Shown here piece by piece: positions 1-10,588 of a DNA stretch of 64,000 nt. The DNA is from Chlorokybus atmophyticus (taxonomy: Eukaryota; Streptophyta; Chlorokybophyceae; Chlorokybales; Chlorokybaceae): NCBI GenBank assembly GCA_009103225.1, contig RHPI01000401.1, positions 156,574 to 220,573 on the forward strand, given 5' to 3'. The translations under genes were made by a program, and so were the position numbers. Below the pieces are notes generated by a model. It ran no database searches. It had not been told where the DNA came from and saw only the letters and a program-made list of their open reading frames with translations. The first letter of the stretch is position 1, and the number at the start of each line of letters is the position of its first letter.

Positions 1-3000
1 GTGTTGCAGTACTGGAACTCCACCTCCTTCCTTGTGACTCTGTCACGCACAAAGTGATGCATGACATCAATGTGCTTCGTCCTTGCCGAGGCGATAGGGT
101 GCTTCAACAACTTGATGGCTCCTTGGTTGTCACAGTTGATGACGATGCACGCCATGGGGTGCTTCAAGTCTGCCATGAGCTTGCAAAGCCAGAGTGCCTC
201 CTTCACTGCTGCTGCCGCTGCCATGTACTCAGCCTCTGATGTAGATGCTGCTGTTGTTGGCTGCAGCCTGCTGTTCCAGCTCACCACGCCTCCGTTCAGC
301 TTGAAGACGTAGCCTGTAGTGGACCTCCTGCTGTTGAGGTCACCAGCAAAGTCCGAGTCGCAGTAGCCCTCCAACTCAGTGCTCCCGCTCCCAAACTTGA
401 TGCCAACTGTTGCGCTCCCAGCAACATAGCGTAGTACTCCCTTTGCTGCTCTCCAGTGCTCCATGCTCGGTGCAGACATGTAGCGAGCAAGTACTCCCAC
501 AGCATGTGCAACATCGGGACGTGTGCACACTGCCAGATAGAGCATGCTGCCTACCAGCTCACCATATGGATACTGAGCCTTGTCGAGTACCTCCTCAACC
601 TTTGCCTTGATGAGGGCAGTGCCAAGTGCCAACGGTGTGGTCTTGGTCTTCGCTTCAGTGAGCCCAAACTTGGTGACGAGTCTTCTCACCATCTGCTCCT
701 GACTGATCTTGATTGTGCGAGCCGCCCTGTCGCGCTCAATCACCATGCCAAGGAACCACTTGGCCTCTCCAAGATCACGAACTGAGAATGCTTGCTGTAG
801 AGCAAGTTTTGTCTCCTGCAGGTGGTGCACCTGCCTGGCGACGATGATGATGTCATCAACATACACGAGCAGCCAGACCTTGTTGTCTGCATTGATGAAG
901 AGCCTAGGGTCTGCAGAGGATGCGGTGAAGCCAAGTGCCTCCAGCTCCTTGGTGAGCTTGATGTGCCACATACGCGGTGCCTGTCGCAGCCCGTACAGTG
1001 CCTTGATCAGCTTGCACGCTGTGCCTCTCTCCCCTTCTTCATATCCAGGTGGTTGCTCGATGAAGATCTCCTCCTCCAGCTCTCCGTAGAGGAAGGCAGT
1101 CTTCACATCCAGGTGATGCAGCTCTAGGTCTTCAGCAGCAACCATAGCTAGCAGTGCACGGAAGGTGGTATGCTTACTTGCAGGTGCAAACACTTCGTTG
1201 AAGTCCACACCTTCCTGCTGCAAGAAGCCCTTTGCCACCAGTCTTGCCTTGTAGCGCTCAATGTTGCCCTGACCATCACGCTTCACCTTGAAGACCCATT
1301 TCACTGGAATGGTCTTCACTCCTTGCGGTAACTGCTCCAGTGACCAAGTGTTGTTGGCATGGAGTGACGCAATCTCCTCGTCCATAGCACGCTGCCATTG
1401 CTCCGCATCTGGTGCTAACAATGCCTCCTCGTAGGTGCTTGGCTCCTCATTCTGCACACTGGCGACGTGTGCCTTGTGTAAGAAGTCAGGTGCCTTTCTC
1501 TCCCTCACTGGGTATCTCCGAGCTGCGTGCTCCTGCTGTTGGTACGGCTCCTCTTGGCCTGCTACAGCTGAGTCCTGCTCACCCTTGTTATTGATGATGG
1601 CCTTGCCTGTAGCCTCCACTGTTTCAGGATGCTCCGGCTGTGCTTCATCTTCAGGAAAGAAGCCTGCTTCTGGTTGTGATAATCCCTCGTGGAAAACCAC
1701 CTCTCTGCTCACAATGATCTTCTGAGTGTCCTCGAGCAAGATCCTGTAAGCCTTGGAACCCGGTTCATAGCCAACGAAGATGCCCTTCTTGCTGACCGGC
1801 TCCAGCTTGTGCCTGAGCTGTTTAGGCACTAGTGCATATGCCGTGCATCCAAACACACGCATACCACTCACATCTGGTGTGGCTCCATAGAAGTGCTCCC
1901 ACGGAGTCTTCTGCTCTGAGCTCACCGGAGACCTGTTGCGGATGTAGTTGGCAGTGAGTACCGCCTCCTTCCACAGACTGTCTTCCATCTTTGTGTCGTT
2001 GAGCATGGCTCGAACACGCTCCAAGAGTGTCCTGTTGAGGCGTTCAGCTGCTCCATTCTGCTGCGGTGTGTAGGGTGCAGTTGTCTCGTGGCGTATGCCC
2101 TTGCTGGCGAAGAACTCCTTCAACTCCTTGTTGATGTACTCCCCTCCTCGATCACTCCTCATTGCCTTCATCTTGTTGCCAGACTGGGTCTCCAACAAGG
2201 CCACAACTGTGCGCACAGCTCCAGCAACTTCTGACTTGAGCGTCAATGGAAAGATGATGGACAGCTTGCTGTAGTCGTCGAGGAATGTAGCAAAGTACCT
2301 GGCCCCTCCCTTCGCCACAATGCGCATAGGGCCACAGACATCCATGTGCACAAGCTCGCAAGGATGCTGACTGCTAGAAGAGGATGATGGGAATGGCATA
2401 GCATGCTGCTTTGCAACCAGGCATGGTTCACAAAGTGCACCTGATGCTGTCTTGAGTTCTTCTGTGCTGAGATGGATGCCCTTGACCATCTTCTCAGCGA
2501 CAAGGCGAGTGAGGTTGACGTAGCTGAGATGCCCGAACCTTCGATGCCACAATGTTGGCGACTCCTTGTCCTTCACCACCATGGCTTGAATGTCTCTGTC
2601 TTGAGGCTGCTCCACGTGGTAGAGCCCTCCCGGATCAGCGATTCCAACCATGTGCACGACCCCATCAAGGATGACTGAGCAGCCACCCTTCCGAAATAGG
2701 ATCTCCGCGCCTAAGCGCTCCGCAACCCTCACAGAGAATAGACTCGCAATAGCCTTAGGAACATGCAGGACGTTGCGTAACAACACCTCGCGTAGTGTGT
2801 TACCAACCTTGCACTGGAGTCGTACGTTGCCAACTCCCTCAGCCACCAGTACTTCGCCACCGAAGCCCGCCACCTTGATTGTGGACGTCAGCTTCCTGTA
2901 GCCCTCCATCACCTCCTTGTTTGGTGTGAGATGCCGATCGCAGCCAGAGTCCACCACCCAGAAAGCTGTGCCCGCCCTCGAACTGGATGCAGTGAAGGCG

Positions 3001-3803
3001 ACATGTTTCTCCTTGTGTTGGTGCTCGTTGCCGCTGTTGCTGGTGCTTGCTCTAGGTTGCCCCTGTTGTTTCTTCCTACAGTCCTTCACAATGTGCCCCT
3101 TCCAACCACACCAGTGGCATGTGAGGTCTTTGTGACGAGGATTGCCTGGCTTGTTGCCCTTGTACTTCTCTTCATGGTTGCTCTTCTTTGCGTGCTTGCC
3201 GGTGTAGAAGGCGACGGCATCCGCTTGCTCGTCCTTCTTCACAACCCTCTGCTCCACGGTGAGCAGCTTCGGTAGCACATCGTCCAACGTCAACTCCGAT
3301 GATGACGTCTCCAGCAGGGTTGCGACGACCTCGTACTCTGCTGGTAGCCCTGCAAAAATGGCCAGCACTACCTCCGTCTCCCCCATGTTGTGGCCGACAT
3401 TGATGAGATCCGCCCACAGCTCTCTCGCGCGCGCAACATACTTTGTGATGGGTTCGGCTGCCTCCTTTCTGAGTGCGCTGAGCTGCTTGCGTAGATGCAA
3501 CTTTCTGGCATTGTTCTTGGCTCTGAAAACGGCTGATAGCTTTTCCCAAGCTTGTCTACCATCTTCACATGCAGTGAGCATGGGAAAGTGATGCGGTTTG
3601 CTGTTCAACACAAGCAAAGAGTGTGCTTCTGCTGAATGCTCTGACCACACAGTGTTTGCTCCTGGTGGTGGTGGTGGTGCCTTCGGATCAACGTACTTCC
3701 AGACCTTCTTGTGGATGAGCAAGGCCTTCATCTCCACGCACCATGTGTTGTAGTTGTCAGTGTCCAGCTTTGCAATCTGCCCCTTGTCGTAGGTCGCCTC
3801 CAT
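1..3803 (-). CDS. Copia gag-pol polyprotein (partial, open to the left edge)
   Basis: A single frame from ATG at 3803 reads to position 1; I noticed no stop. In order it shows a UBN2-like gag starting MEATYDKGQIAKLD; a zinc knuckle CHWCGWKGHIVKDC; a retropepsin site VVDSGC; a GAG-pre-integrase HHCC region (LWHRRFGHL ... CEPC); integrase with D, D and E in HMDVCGP, FLDDYSK and SDRGGEY; an IN-RT linker; reverse transcriptase with YVDDI near 860; and RNase H with TSEAEYMA and DNQGAI near 60-240. It should make cDNA and integrate it. The unbroken frame suggests recent activity, unlike the other retroelements here. The C-terminal RNase H end is off the window. DSGC in place of the commoner DSGA is a mild oddity. 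Confidence 0.93.
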   Translation of the reverse strand, partial: MEATYDKGQIAKLDTDNYNTWCVEMKALLIHKKVWKYVDPKAPPPPPGANTVWSEHSAEAHSLLVLNSKPHHFPMLTACEDGRQAWEKLSAVFRAKNNARKLHLRKQLSALRKEAAEPITKYVARARELWADLINVGHNMGETEVVLAIFAGLPAEYEVVATLLETSSSELTLDDVLPKLLTVEQRVVKKDEQADAVAFYTGKHAKKSNHEEKYKGNKPGNPRHKDLTCHWCGWKGHIVKDCRKKQQGQPRASTSNSGNEHQHKEKHVAFTASSSRAGTAFWVVDSGCDRHLTPNKEVMEGYRKLTSTIKVAGFGGEVLVAEGVGNVRLQCKVGNTLREVLLRNVLHVPKAIASLFSVRVAERLGAEILFRKGGCSVILDGVVHMVGIADPGGLYHVEQPQDRDIQAMVVKDKESPTLWHRRFGHLSYVNLTRLVAEKMVKGIHLSTEELKTASGALCEPCLVAKQHAMPFPSSSSSSQHPCELVHMDVCGPMRIVAKGGARYFATFLDDYSKLSIIFPLTLKSEVAGAVRTVVALLETQSGNKMKAMRSDRGGEYINKELKEFFASKGIRHETTAPYTPQQNGAAERLNRTLLERVRAMLNDTKMEDSLWKEAVLTANYIRNRSPVSSEQKTPWEHFYGATPDVSGMRVFGCTAYALVPKQLRHKLEPVSKKGIFVGYEPGSKAYRILLEDTQKIIVSREVVFHEGLSQPEAGFFPEDEAQPEHPETVEATGKAIINNKGEQDSAVAGQEEPYQQQEHAARRYPVRERKAPDFLHKAHVASVQNEEPSTYEEALLAPDAEQWQRAMDEEIASLHANNTWSLEQLPQGVKTIPVKWVFKVKRDGQGNIERYKARLVAKGFLQQEGVDFNEVFAPASKHTTFRALLAMVAAEDLELHHLDVKTAFLYGELEEEIFIEQPPGYEEGERGTACKLIKALYGLRQAPRMWHIKLTKELEALGFTASSADPRLFINADNKVWLLVYVDDIIIVARQVHHLQETKLALQQAFSVRDLGEAKWFLGMVIERDRAARTIKISQEQMVRRLVTKFGLTEAKTKTTPLALGTALIKAKVEEVLDKAQYPYGELVGSMLYLAVCTRPDVAHAVGVLARYMSAPSMEHWRAAKGVLRYVAGSATVGIKFGSGSTELEGYCDSDFAGDLNSRRSTTGYVFKLNGGVVSWNSRLQPTTAASTSEAEYMAAAAAVKEALWLCKLMADLKHPMACIVINCDNQGAIKLLKHPIASARTKHIDVMHHFVRDRVTRKEVEFQYCN

Positions 3804-3914
3804 CTTTGTCGAGCCTGCCTTTCTTGCAGTTGACACCCAAGGCTCTGCTACCAACAAGCTACCGTAGTGTAGAACTACTATGCACACAAGCTAGTCTCAC
3901 ACTCCTCAAGCGTA

Positions 3915-3930
3915 GTGTGGGCCCATAACC
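3915..3930 (-). promoter_or_regulatory. Copia primer binding site, half-tRNA-iMet type
   Basis: Read on the minus strand this is GGTTATGGGCCCACAC, directly after the LTR end TCAACA. It complements the anticodon stem-loop of eukaryotic initiator tRNA-Met (GGGCCCAUAACC), not the tRNA 3' end. Drosophila copia has the same site and is known to prime from a cleaved 5' half of tRNA-iMet. The second Copia element here has the same sequence at 12939-12954. Confidence 0.85.
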
Positions 3931-4355
3931 TGTTGAAGGACTAGCATGCACATGTAGCTGAGGCAAGCATGGATACACACGGACAGAGCTACCGCCACCA
4001 GAGCATACACAAGTCACATCACATTCATCTATTACAAGTTGTCCGCTGGTTCTTATACCAGCCAGTTACACACACGTCTACGTTTGCAAGCACTGCGTAA
4101 GCTATACTCAGCCTTTTGACGCGCTCTAAGCTGCGTTGTCTTTCTTACAACCAGAGCTTTCCAACAAGCTCTCACACGCCTAATATGAGTAAGTATACGC
4201 GGAGATACGAAGCAGTTAGTAAGGCTCCAGTCTGGAGTCCGGAGTCTGGTCCGACGATGCCATCTTGCTAAGTCCGGACCTAATGCTCGTCCTTACGACC
4301 TTCTACTCCTGTATGGAGGGTCGATGCTGATCGTATGTAGGAATGACTCTCAACA
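3931..4355 (-). repeat. Copia 5' LTR (425 bp)
   Basis: On the minus strand the LTR begins TGTTGAGAG and ends TCCTTCAACA, giving a perfect TGTTGA/TCAACA terminal inversion. Its length matches the 421-429 bp LTRs of the other Copia element. A TATA-like GGTATAAGAACC lies near 4047-4059. The matching 3' LTR is outside the window. Confidence 0.78.
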
Positions 4356-4567
4356 GATCTGCTGGTACGCTTGACCCTTCCTTGTGTACATAACCTGTGA
4401 AATGTACAAGTGTGTTACTCACAGTAACCAATGCGTGCTTAGTAATGCCTTGTGTAATGCCTTGTGCCAAAAACACACTGATAGTGTTGTTACCCGACAG
4501 TCCTATGGACAGCCGACTGTCCATGGGACTGTCAAGGAACAACACTGATGAGACAAGTAATGCGTAC

Positions 4568-7500
4568 CTGCCTCAGCCTCGCCTGCTTTGTAGTACATGA
4601 TGTGCCTGTCGTAAAACATACGCACAACCTCAGTTGTCGGCTGCTCTTGCCATCTGCCTTGATCAACTTGCTGCCAGTTGAGCTTCCTCTTGACCGCAAT
4701 GGGTGACACCTTCTGGTTGCGACAGTCCTTATTGACCACCCACCGTGGTAGGCCTTGGCGAGCACTCGCTAATCTAGGAGCAGGCTTCAGGTAGTCAACC
4801 AACATGTTGCCTTCATTGTCAACTTGAGGCTGTCGAACAATAACAATCCATGGCTGTGGATCATCAGATACAGGTGCTGGTGGGTCAGTTGGCAAGCGAA
4901 AGTCAAAGACCGACTTCTTCTCATCCTCATGTCTCACAAGCAGCACATTCCCGGTTTCAGGCCATACTGGTAGAGGTATATCAGCTGCTCGCAATCGCAG
5001 CTCTGGGTTGCTGAAATTGTAAGCCAGCATGTAGGGGAGCAGTCTTGGTCTCTCCGTCAGCATCCACACTTTGCGCAGCAGCTGGTGGCCTCGGACAAGA
5101 ATGTTGGTGTTTTCCAAACGCCCCACATGCAAGGCACCGGAATCTGCGTCCATGCATTGATTTTCAGCAGCATCTTTTTGCAGGCTGTAGCGGTTGACAG
5201 CAATGTACACATGGCACTCGGTATGAAAGAACATGAAGATTTTGTTGACAATGGCTGGCCTGTTTCCATCCAGCATCACAGCATCCTTGCAGTCGCGCCT
5301 GTGTGTGAGAGAGAGAGAGAATATCTGTCAGTCGTTGTTTGACAGTGTCAGCATTGACAGTCTGCACGGCTGTCAATGCTGGGACTGTAGATATCAGAGA
5401 TAGAGACCATATAACGGACAGTCGCACCAGTGACATTTTGTGTGACAGTCGTTGGTGGGACTGTCGATGACAACTGTGCTGCATTCATAATCAAGATATA
5501 AAGCACACCTGTATACCAGGCCGTCCCTCATATAGGCTTTGTAGTCGCGCACTGTTCGCCGTGTCGGGGTGCCAATGGCAATGTTCTCTTGTGCACAGAT
5601 GCTCTCGAACAAGCCGTCGCTCGCGACATAATGAGTGTTGCCTCGCCCAATCACTATGCCTTGTTCTTTGATGCGCCTGGAGTGTGCCAGGGTGGGGTAT
5701 GCTTCCACAAGCGCCCAAATATCCTCTGCGTGCTTGATTGTGGCGACCTCATACCAGGTGGACCCGTTGAATTCTGTTTTGCAGATTGTAGACAGTATGT
5801 TGCCAACTCTATGGCAGAGCAGCAGGCCTGAACGCTGATCGTCACGCATGACGCCAAATAGTCGCACAAACCATCTCCTGACAGAACGTTTTATAAAGCT
5901 GATCTCGTAATCCTTGCAGTTGGACGGGGTGTTGACATACAGCTTCACAGCGCGCTCAACGGCGTAGCACCAGAACACGTCATGGCTGCCGTGTCTACGG
6001 ATGTTGTCAAGCAGGTGGCAAGTTCCCGCAATGTGCTCCAAAATCTTTTTATTGGTGCCAAAGCAGATCTCGTTGTTGACCTTCCAGTACCTGAGCAATG
6101 CATCCGCGAGCTCCAGGCGGTCTGAATTCCAACCAAAGCGCCGTGAGATGTCAAAGAATAAGCGGAAGATCATGTGGAGACACATGACGAGATCTCTCCT
6201 TTCTTCGCTGAGCAGCTTGTGAAAAACATAGGGCACACCAAATTGCACGAAGAACTGGTGCTCCTGCGCCTTCCACCATCCAAGGCGACTGCTGAGGCCG
6301 TGTGGCCAGCGATTACCATTCTTCACCTCTCTTGGTCTTGCATTTCTCATCACGGACAGCCGACTGTCGATGTCAGCCTTGCTGACCTGCTCGTCCCCAC
6401 CATCCATCAGAGTGCAGGCTGTCAAGCTCTTGGCCAGTCCTTCGGCTAGCGTGTGCATGGTATTAAAGACCATGTCCTGACATGGGTCAAACTTGTACAT
6501 CCGCCAAAGCCTCCACAAAAGCGACAGCCCGTTGACGCCATACTTCTTGGCCTTTTCTTTCTTGCGATTGGGATCTTCAGTGCTTTCAACTTCATCGGCC
6601 AGCTGGTATGTGGCCTCTGCAGTTCTTTTGGCAAATGGATGGCGACTGTGGTAGCGGCTGCTAGCATAGTGGAAGTCGGTCCTGTTGCTCCGAGTTTCTT
6701 CAACAACATCGTTGCCAGTGCTGGGATCTTGAGTGACTTTTTTGGTGACAGTAGAGTGCCGGATATGAGTTGCCAGCAGGCAACAAGCCCTGCAACCGCA
6801 TAAGCCGCCATTCTTGAATTGCCCCATCTCGCTTTGGGCTGGATTGTCACCGGCAATGTTCATGACCATGGCTCTCAGGAAAATCTTATCACCTGCAAAC
6901 CATTGGAGGCATCAGGACTCATTGCTTCGTGCGCAGCAGCGCGCGTACGCGACTATGCACGGGACACAGCCGCGACTGTCGATTTGGACTGTCGGACATG
7001 GGACCTGGAATGGACAGTCGCATGGACAGCCTTGCTCAAGCGAACTCATACAAGCATAGCAGTGGAGTGCATAAGATTGACAGTCGCAGTTGACAGCGCA
7101 AAGACAGTCCTGAGCTTAAACAAGCACAGCAATGCATTCCATACATATGACAGTCGCAAGAACAGCTGCGTGCGCGTGGCACTGCTAAACAGATGCATGC
7201 GAGCGTACCAGCCAATCGATGAGGGAGCTTGATGTCCACCTGGCTGGAGTCCAAACCGTAGTGCGTGGGGAAGCCCATGGCGTACAAATCCTCCAACTCA
7301 TCCACCATGGGCTTCATGAACGGGTTCAGACAGTCCTTGTCCGCGTCGAGTAGCTCGTCAACTGGGACAAATACTACTGGCATGATGGAAGACGCCTGTG
7401 AGCTGACGCGCTTGCCTCCATTGAGCACAACGACGTTGATGACAAGGGTGCTCCGCTTTGTAGTGGATGCGCAGCTGAAACCATCACTGTGCATGAGCCC

Positions 7501-9439
7501 AATGTTGCGTGGGTCTCCAGTACACTGCTGCGCAGCCTCTTCATTCTCATAGGAGCACTCGCAATGCCATTTCTGATAACCATCCTTGTGCTGCGACATG
7601 TCAATGTCATAATTGTAGCGTCCACAGTCGCATTTGTTTGGCAGAGGGATGGTCTTCGTGCAGTCCCAAAAAGCAGTCAGTTCTCTCCACTTGCTGCCAT
7701 GCCAAGCTTCCCATTGAGGAGCTGGGGGATGGTTTGCTGGCACGTTGAACCAGGTGTCTTTGTCTCGCCAAGCAGCAAGGTTGTCATATGCGATCGAAGG
7801 AACTTGCAGCCACGGACCGAGTCTTGGACCAATGGGCGTGTATAAAAAATCTATACACTCCTTGCGCGTGCGCCCGCATTCGCCTCCGCACGGCTGTTCC
7901 CACAAGCGTTTCAGAATCTTATGGCGACTGTCGTCTTGGCAGCTGTCCTCGCAGTCACCGTAGCCTGATGGATAGGCATCTGGAAAGAGATAATTGCATC
8001 GTGTGCATGCTGTATATCTCTGTGACTCTGGCATTCCGATGGAAGTCAGCAATGCATCGACGGCCGTGATGTCAGCCGGCTCGGAGGGGTTGCGCTGGCC
8101 GAGCAAGGCATGGAGATCGTTACGGAGCTGACTGTGGTTGTAGGCGGGATCCTTGGCCAGCTGTACAATGGAGTCTTCGGCACCAAAAACAGTCTTCAGC
8201 ACGTTGTTGATCAGTGATTGCTGTGCATGAGAGTCCTCCAAGTCTGTCAGCAACGACATGAACTTGTCCAGCATTTTTTGCGTGGGTGTTTTCGAGGACT
8301 GTTGTTGACGAGAAATGCCGGGTTGAGGTGCATCACATTGCGCTGAAGGCATTGGCGGTGGGTGCATACTTTCTTGCGCTGCCTCGTCCAGTCGCATGTG
8401 AGCCAATGAAGTCTCCAACTCAACCCACTGCCCAATCGCAACATACGACTGTCAATGTAGGTAGCATGGATGGCAATGCTGAAAGTGCGCGCATGGTGGG
8501 CTACGGACGCGCATGGTGGCGCTACGGACAGTCGCAGGCATGCAGCATTCCCAGACATGGGCAGCTACAGTACGACAACTGTGCGCGCAACAAGTTCATT
8601 GCTCACCTTGCCAAGGCACCTTGGGCAAGAGCAAATTGTGTAGGACACTTCTTGCTGTTTTGGATCATCATCATTGCTACCAAGAGGCTTAAACATGTCT
8701 TTAATTGGCATGTCAACAGTCGGCTGTCGATCCGACTGATGCTGAAGTGGAGCAGTTGCGGCGCTGCTGGAGCTGGGCATGTTGACAGTCGGCTGTGGAT
8801 CAGCCTGATGTTGAAGTGGAGCTGTCGCGGCACTGCTGGTGCTGGCAACATCGAAAATCGGCTGTCCACCTGACTGTTCCCTTTCGTGAAGTGTAGCTGC
8901 CGCTTCATTGCTGGTGCCGGCCAAATTGACAGTCGGCTGTCCAAGCACGGGATGCCTGAAGCAATCTTGCAGTCAGTGACACACCACGTGCAATGGCACC
9001 ATCGGCTGACAGTGGAGATCACAGCAAGGCAGCAAGTGCACTAAGGTGATCGACAGTCTCTTAGCATGGTGAAGGCTGTTTATTTACATCATTCCTATTG
9101 TTAGTGGCATGCATACTGTCATGTATACTCAATGAAGAGCAGTACGCCAGGTACAACAGCGTGGTCAACTTACTGCTCATGCTGCTGGCTGATGTCGCTA
9201 TGCTGCCCGAGCATGGCCGGATCTTCATGGGCGGGCTGAGGGTTGACAGCCTCAATGGGCTGGTCATCAACCACATGGTGCTGGACGACATCAGCCTGCT
9301 CCGGTAAGGGTAGGGAACTCTGTTGGCTGCGAAGGCGGTTGTTCCTACGAAAGGTGTTCCTCTTACTGGCTGGTTGCAAGTTGATTCCCAGCTTAGTACT
9401 AATGTCCTTGGCGAAGCGGACAGCCTTTTTACTGGCCAT
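4568..9439 (-). CDS. Tnp2-type (Transposase_21, CACTA/EnSpm) transposase, 3' end missing
   Basis: Exons by frame and splice signals: 9439-9174, 8955-8607, 8427-7209, 6892-5509 and 5298-4568, which join without breaking frame (about 1,315 codons). Start MASKKAVRFAKDIS is chosen as the first ATG with a sensible exon. Residues about 90-200 hold degenerate 23-residue repeats (QPTVxMPSSSSAATAPLQHQ), then cysteine clusters (CSCPRCLGK; CTRCNYLFPDAYPSGYGDC). The Transposase_21 core follows: a STLVINVVVLNGG strand, LNPFMKPMVDELEDLY, then FLRAMVMNIAGDNPAQ and CGCRAC. CHLLDNIRRHGSHDVFW resembles DUF4218. It would cut and paste the element in the nucleus. The last exon ends at AG|GTACGC; reading through instead gives a stop at 4503. 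The remaining exon was probably displaced by the Copia insertion, so the gene is likely inactive here. Confidence 0.72.
8690..8950 (-). repeat. Coding tandem repeats, about 69 bp, inside the transposase
   Basis: Roughly four degenerate copies, the best two exactly 69 bp apart (CAGTCGGCTGT at 8717 and 8786). They encode the QPTVxMPSSSSAATAPLQHQ repeats. Each carries the GACAGTCGGCTGTC-like palindrome that also recurs in the introns and flanks of this element. Confidence 0.7.
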
Positions 9440-9544
9440 TGGTACAGCTAGATTCTGCCAGCAAAGACACCGCCAACGAGGCCGCCGCCACCAACCAGAG
9501 CGCCGCCGCTCCCTCTCTGAGCGCAACCCTATTACGCAGACCAT

Positions 9545-9975
9545 GTAGGTAGGAACCCTATTGTTGGCCCATGCACGTGACTCGACAGTCGCACCATGCA
9601 CGGTGCGACTGTCAAGTCTTCACTCCATGTAATTAGAATATGCCGACCGTTCGATACGCTTGAATCGACGGTCAGATGAGGCTGGGCTACGTTGTATCCC
9701 AGCGTCCGTGCAATCTTAGCTATGACGTGTATCATATACGAGAACATACCCAACACACTATCTTATGGCAATGGGAGGGATGTGCTGGTTGGCCCTGTCA
9801 ATGCATTCACTTGTCCGAATGCATGCACTAACGGGGTCAATGAGCACATCCTCCACTGCCATGATTTGCAGATCATTCTTTTTTCATCCGTTGCGCCGGT
9901 AGTGGCCAGTAGTGGCCCATGCATGGTGCGACTGCCCAGTCTTCACTCCATGTAATTACATAATATGCCGAACCG
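9545..9975. repeat. Duplicated flank unit of the DNA transposon
   Basis: A block around 9564-9647 (GGCCCATGCA ... GGTGCGACTG ... CTTCACTCCATGTAATTA ... ATATGCCGA) recurs at about 9911-9971. The copies are direct and diverged by a few bases and small indels. They connect the GACAGTCG-rich zone to the CCATGCATGG-rich zone. Confidence 0.65.
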
Positions 9976-9999
9976 GAATCATTTACGTGAGGACCAACC

Positions 10000-10575
10000 T
10001 CGAACCATGCATGGTTCAGCAATCATGTGGTACCGACCATGCATGGTCCCTACCCGCGGATACTCGGATTAGGAAGAGCCTGGTTGGGTTAAAGACCATG
10101 AATGGTCTGCAATCTTATGAAAATGTGGACCTGTATGAGCTTTCATGAGCCGCAGACCATGCACGGTGCGTGCTGCTTGTCAAAAGTGACCGATAAGCTC
10201 AGCGTGCACCAGCAATGGTCCGCCCAATGATTCCGGTTCGGACCAGCCACTTTGATGTTATCTACCGGAACATATATGGTCAGGCATTGATGTAGTCCGG
10301 ACCATGCATGGTCCGTAGACCCATTGACAGTCGGACCGGGACAATGCCTGGTCCGGCTGCGAACCATTCATGGTCCGGACTTTCACGGCATATCGGACCG
10401 GTATATCACCTGGTCCGGCCGCGGACCATGTATGGTGCGCAACTGCTCGCCAGGTATCGGGGCCCCGAAAGGACCATGGACGGTCCGTCCCCCGGGGACC
10501 AGGCACTCGTGGTCCTCGGGGCACGGACCATGTATGGCCCGCGGGGTCCGTGCAAGGACCATACATGGTCCCCGA
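10000..10575. repeat. Cluster of GGACCATGCATGGTCC-type palindromes
   Basis: At least fifteen imperfect copies of a palindrome with consensus (G)GACCATGCATGGTC(C) lie in about 575 bp, e.g. near 10,003, 10,036, 10,095, 10,155, 10,300, 10,363, 10,422, 10,472, 10,526 and 10,556. Variants alter the centre (TGCA, TGAA, TGTA, TACA) while keeping both arms. Spacing is irregular, so this is not a simple satellite. It ends about 15 bp before Gypsy homology starts, so it probably forms the subterminal region of the inserted DNA transposon. Confidence 0.8.
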
Positions 10576-10588
10576 ACGTCAATCCGTG

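Larger units (their letters stand above)
1..4355 (-). mobile_element. Ty1/Copia LTR retrotransposon, 5' part (continues past the left edge)
   Basis: The 5' LTR (3931-4355), a primer site directly abutting it (3915-3930) and a long polyprotein frame running leftward to position 1 define a Copia element on the minus strand. Domain order is gag, protease, integrase, reverse transcriptase, RNase H, which is the Copia order. It lies inside the Tnp2-type DNA transposon: the transposase's last visible exon is at 4568 and the rest of that gene must lie left of the Copia element, outside the window. The 3' LTR and target duplication are not visible; GATCT at 4356-4360 is the candidate duplicated site. 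Confidence 0.9.
4356..10588 (-). mobile_element. Tnp2/CACTA-like (EnSpm) DNA transposon, interrupted by Copia
   Basis: This covers a multi-exon Tnp2-type transposase gene and flanking repeat-rich DNA up to the point where Gypsy integrase homology begins (about 10,589). Many copies of GACAGTCG/CGACTGTC occur through exons, introns and flanks, like the subterminal repeats of CACTA elements. The right boundary is inferred from the Gypsy break. A possible true terminus is the CACTA-like end at 9885-9904. The left end lies beyond the Copia insertion, outside the window. Confidence 0.6.

Noticed and set aside
10000-10575. CRISPR-like or satellite array.
   Set aside because: Repeats are short palindromes at irregular spacing in eukaryotic transposon DNA; no fixed spacer length and no cas genes.
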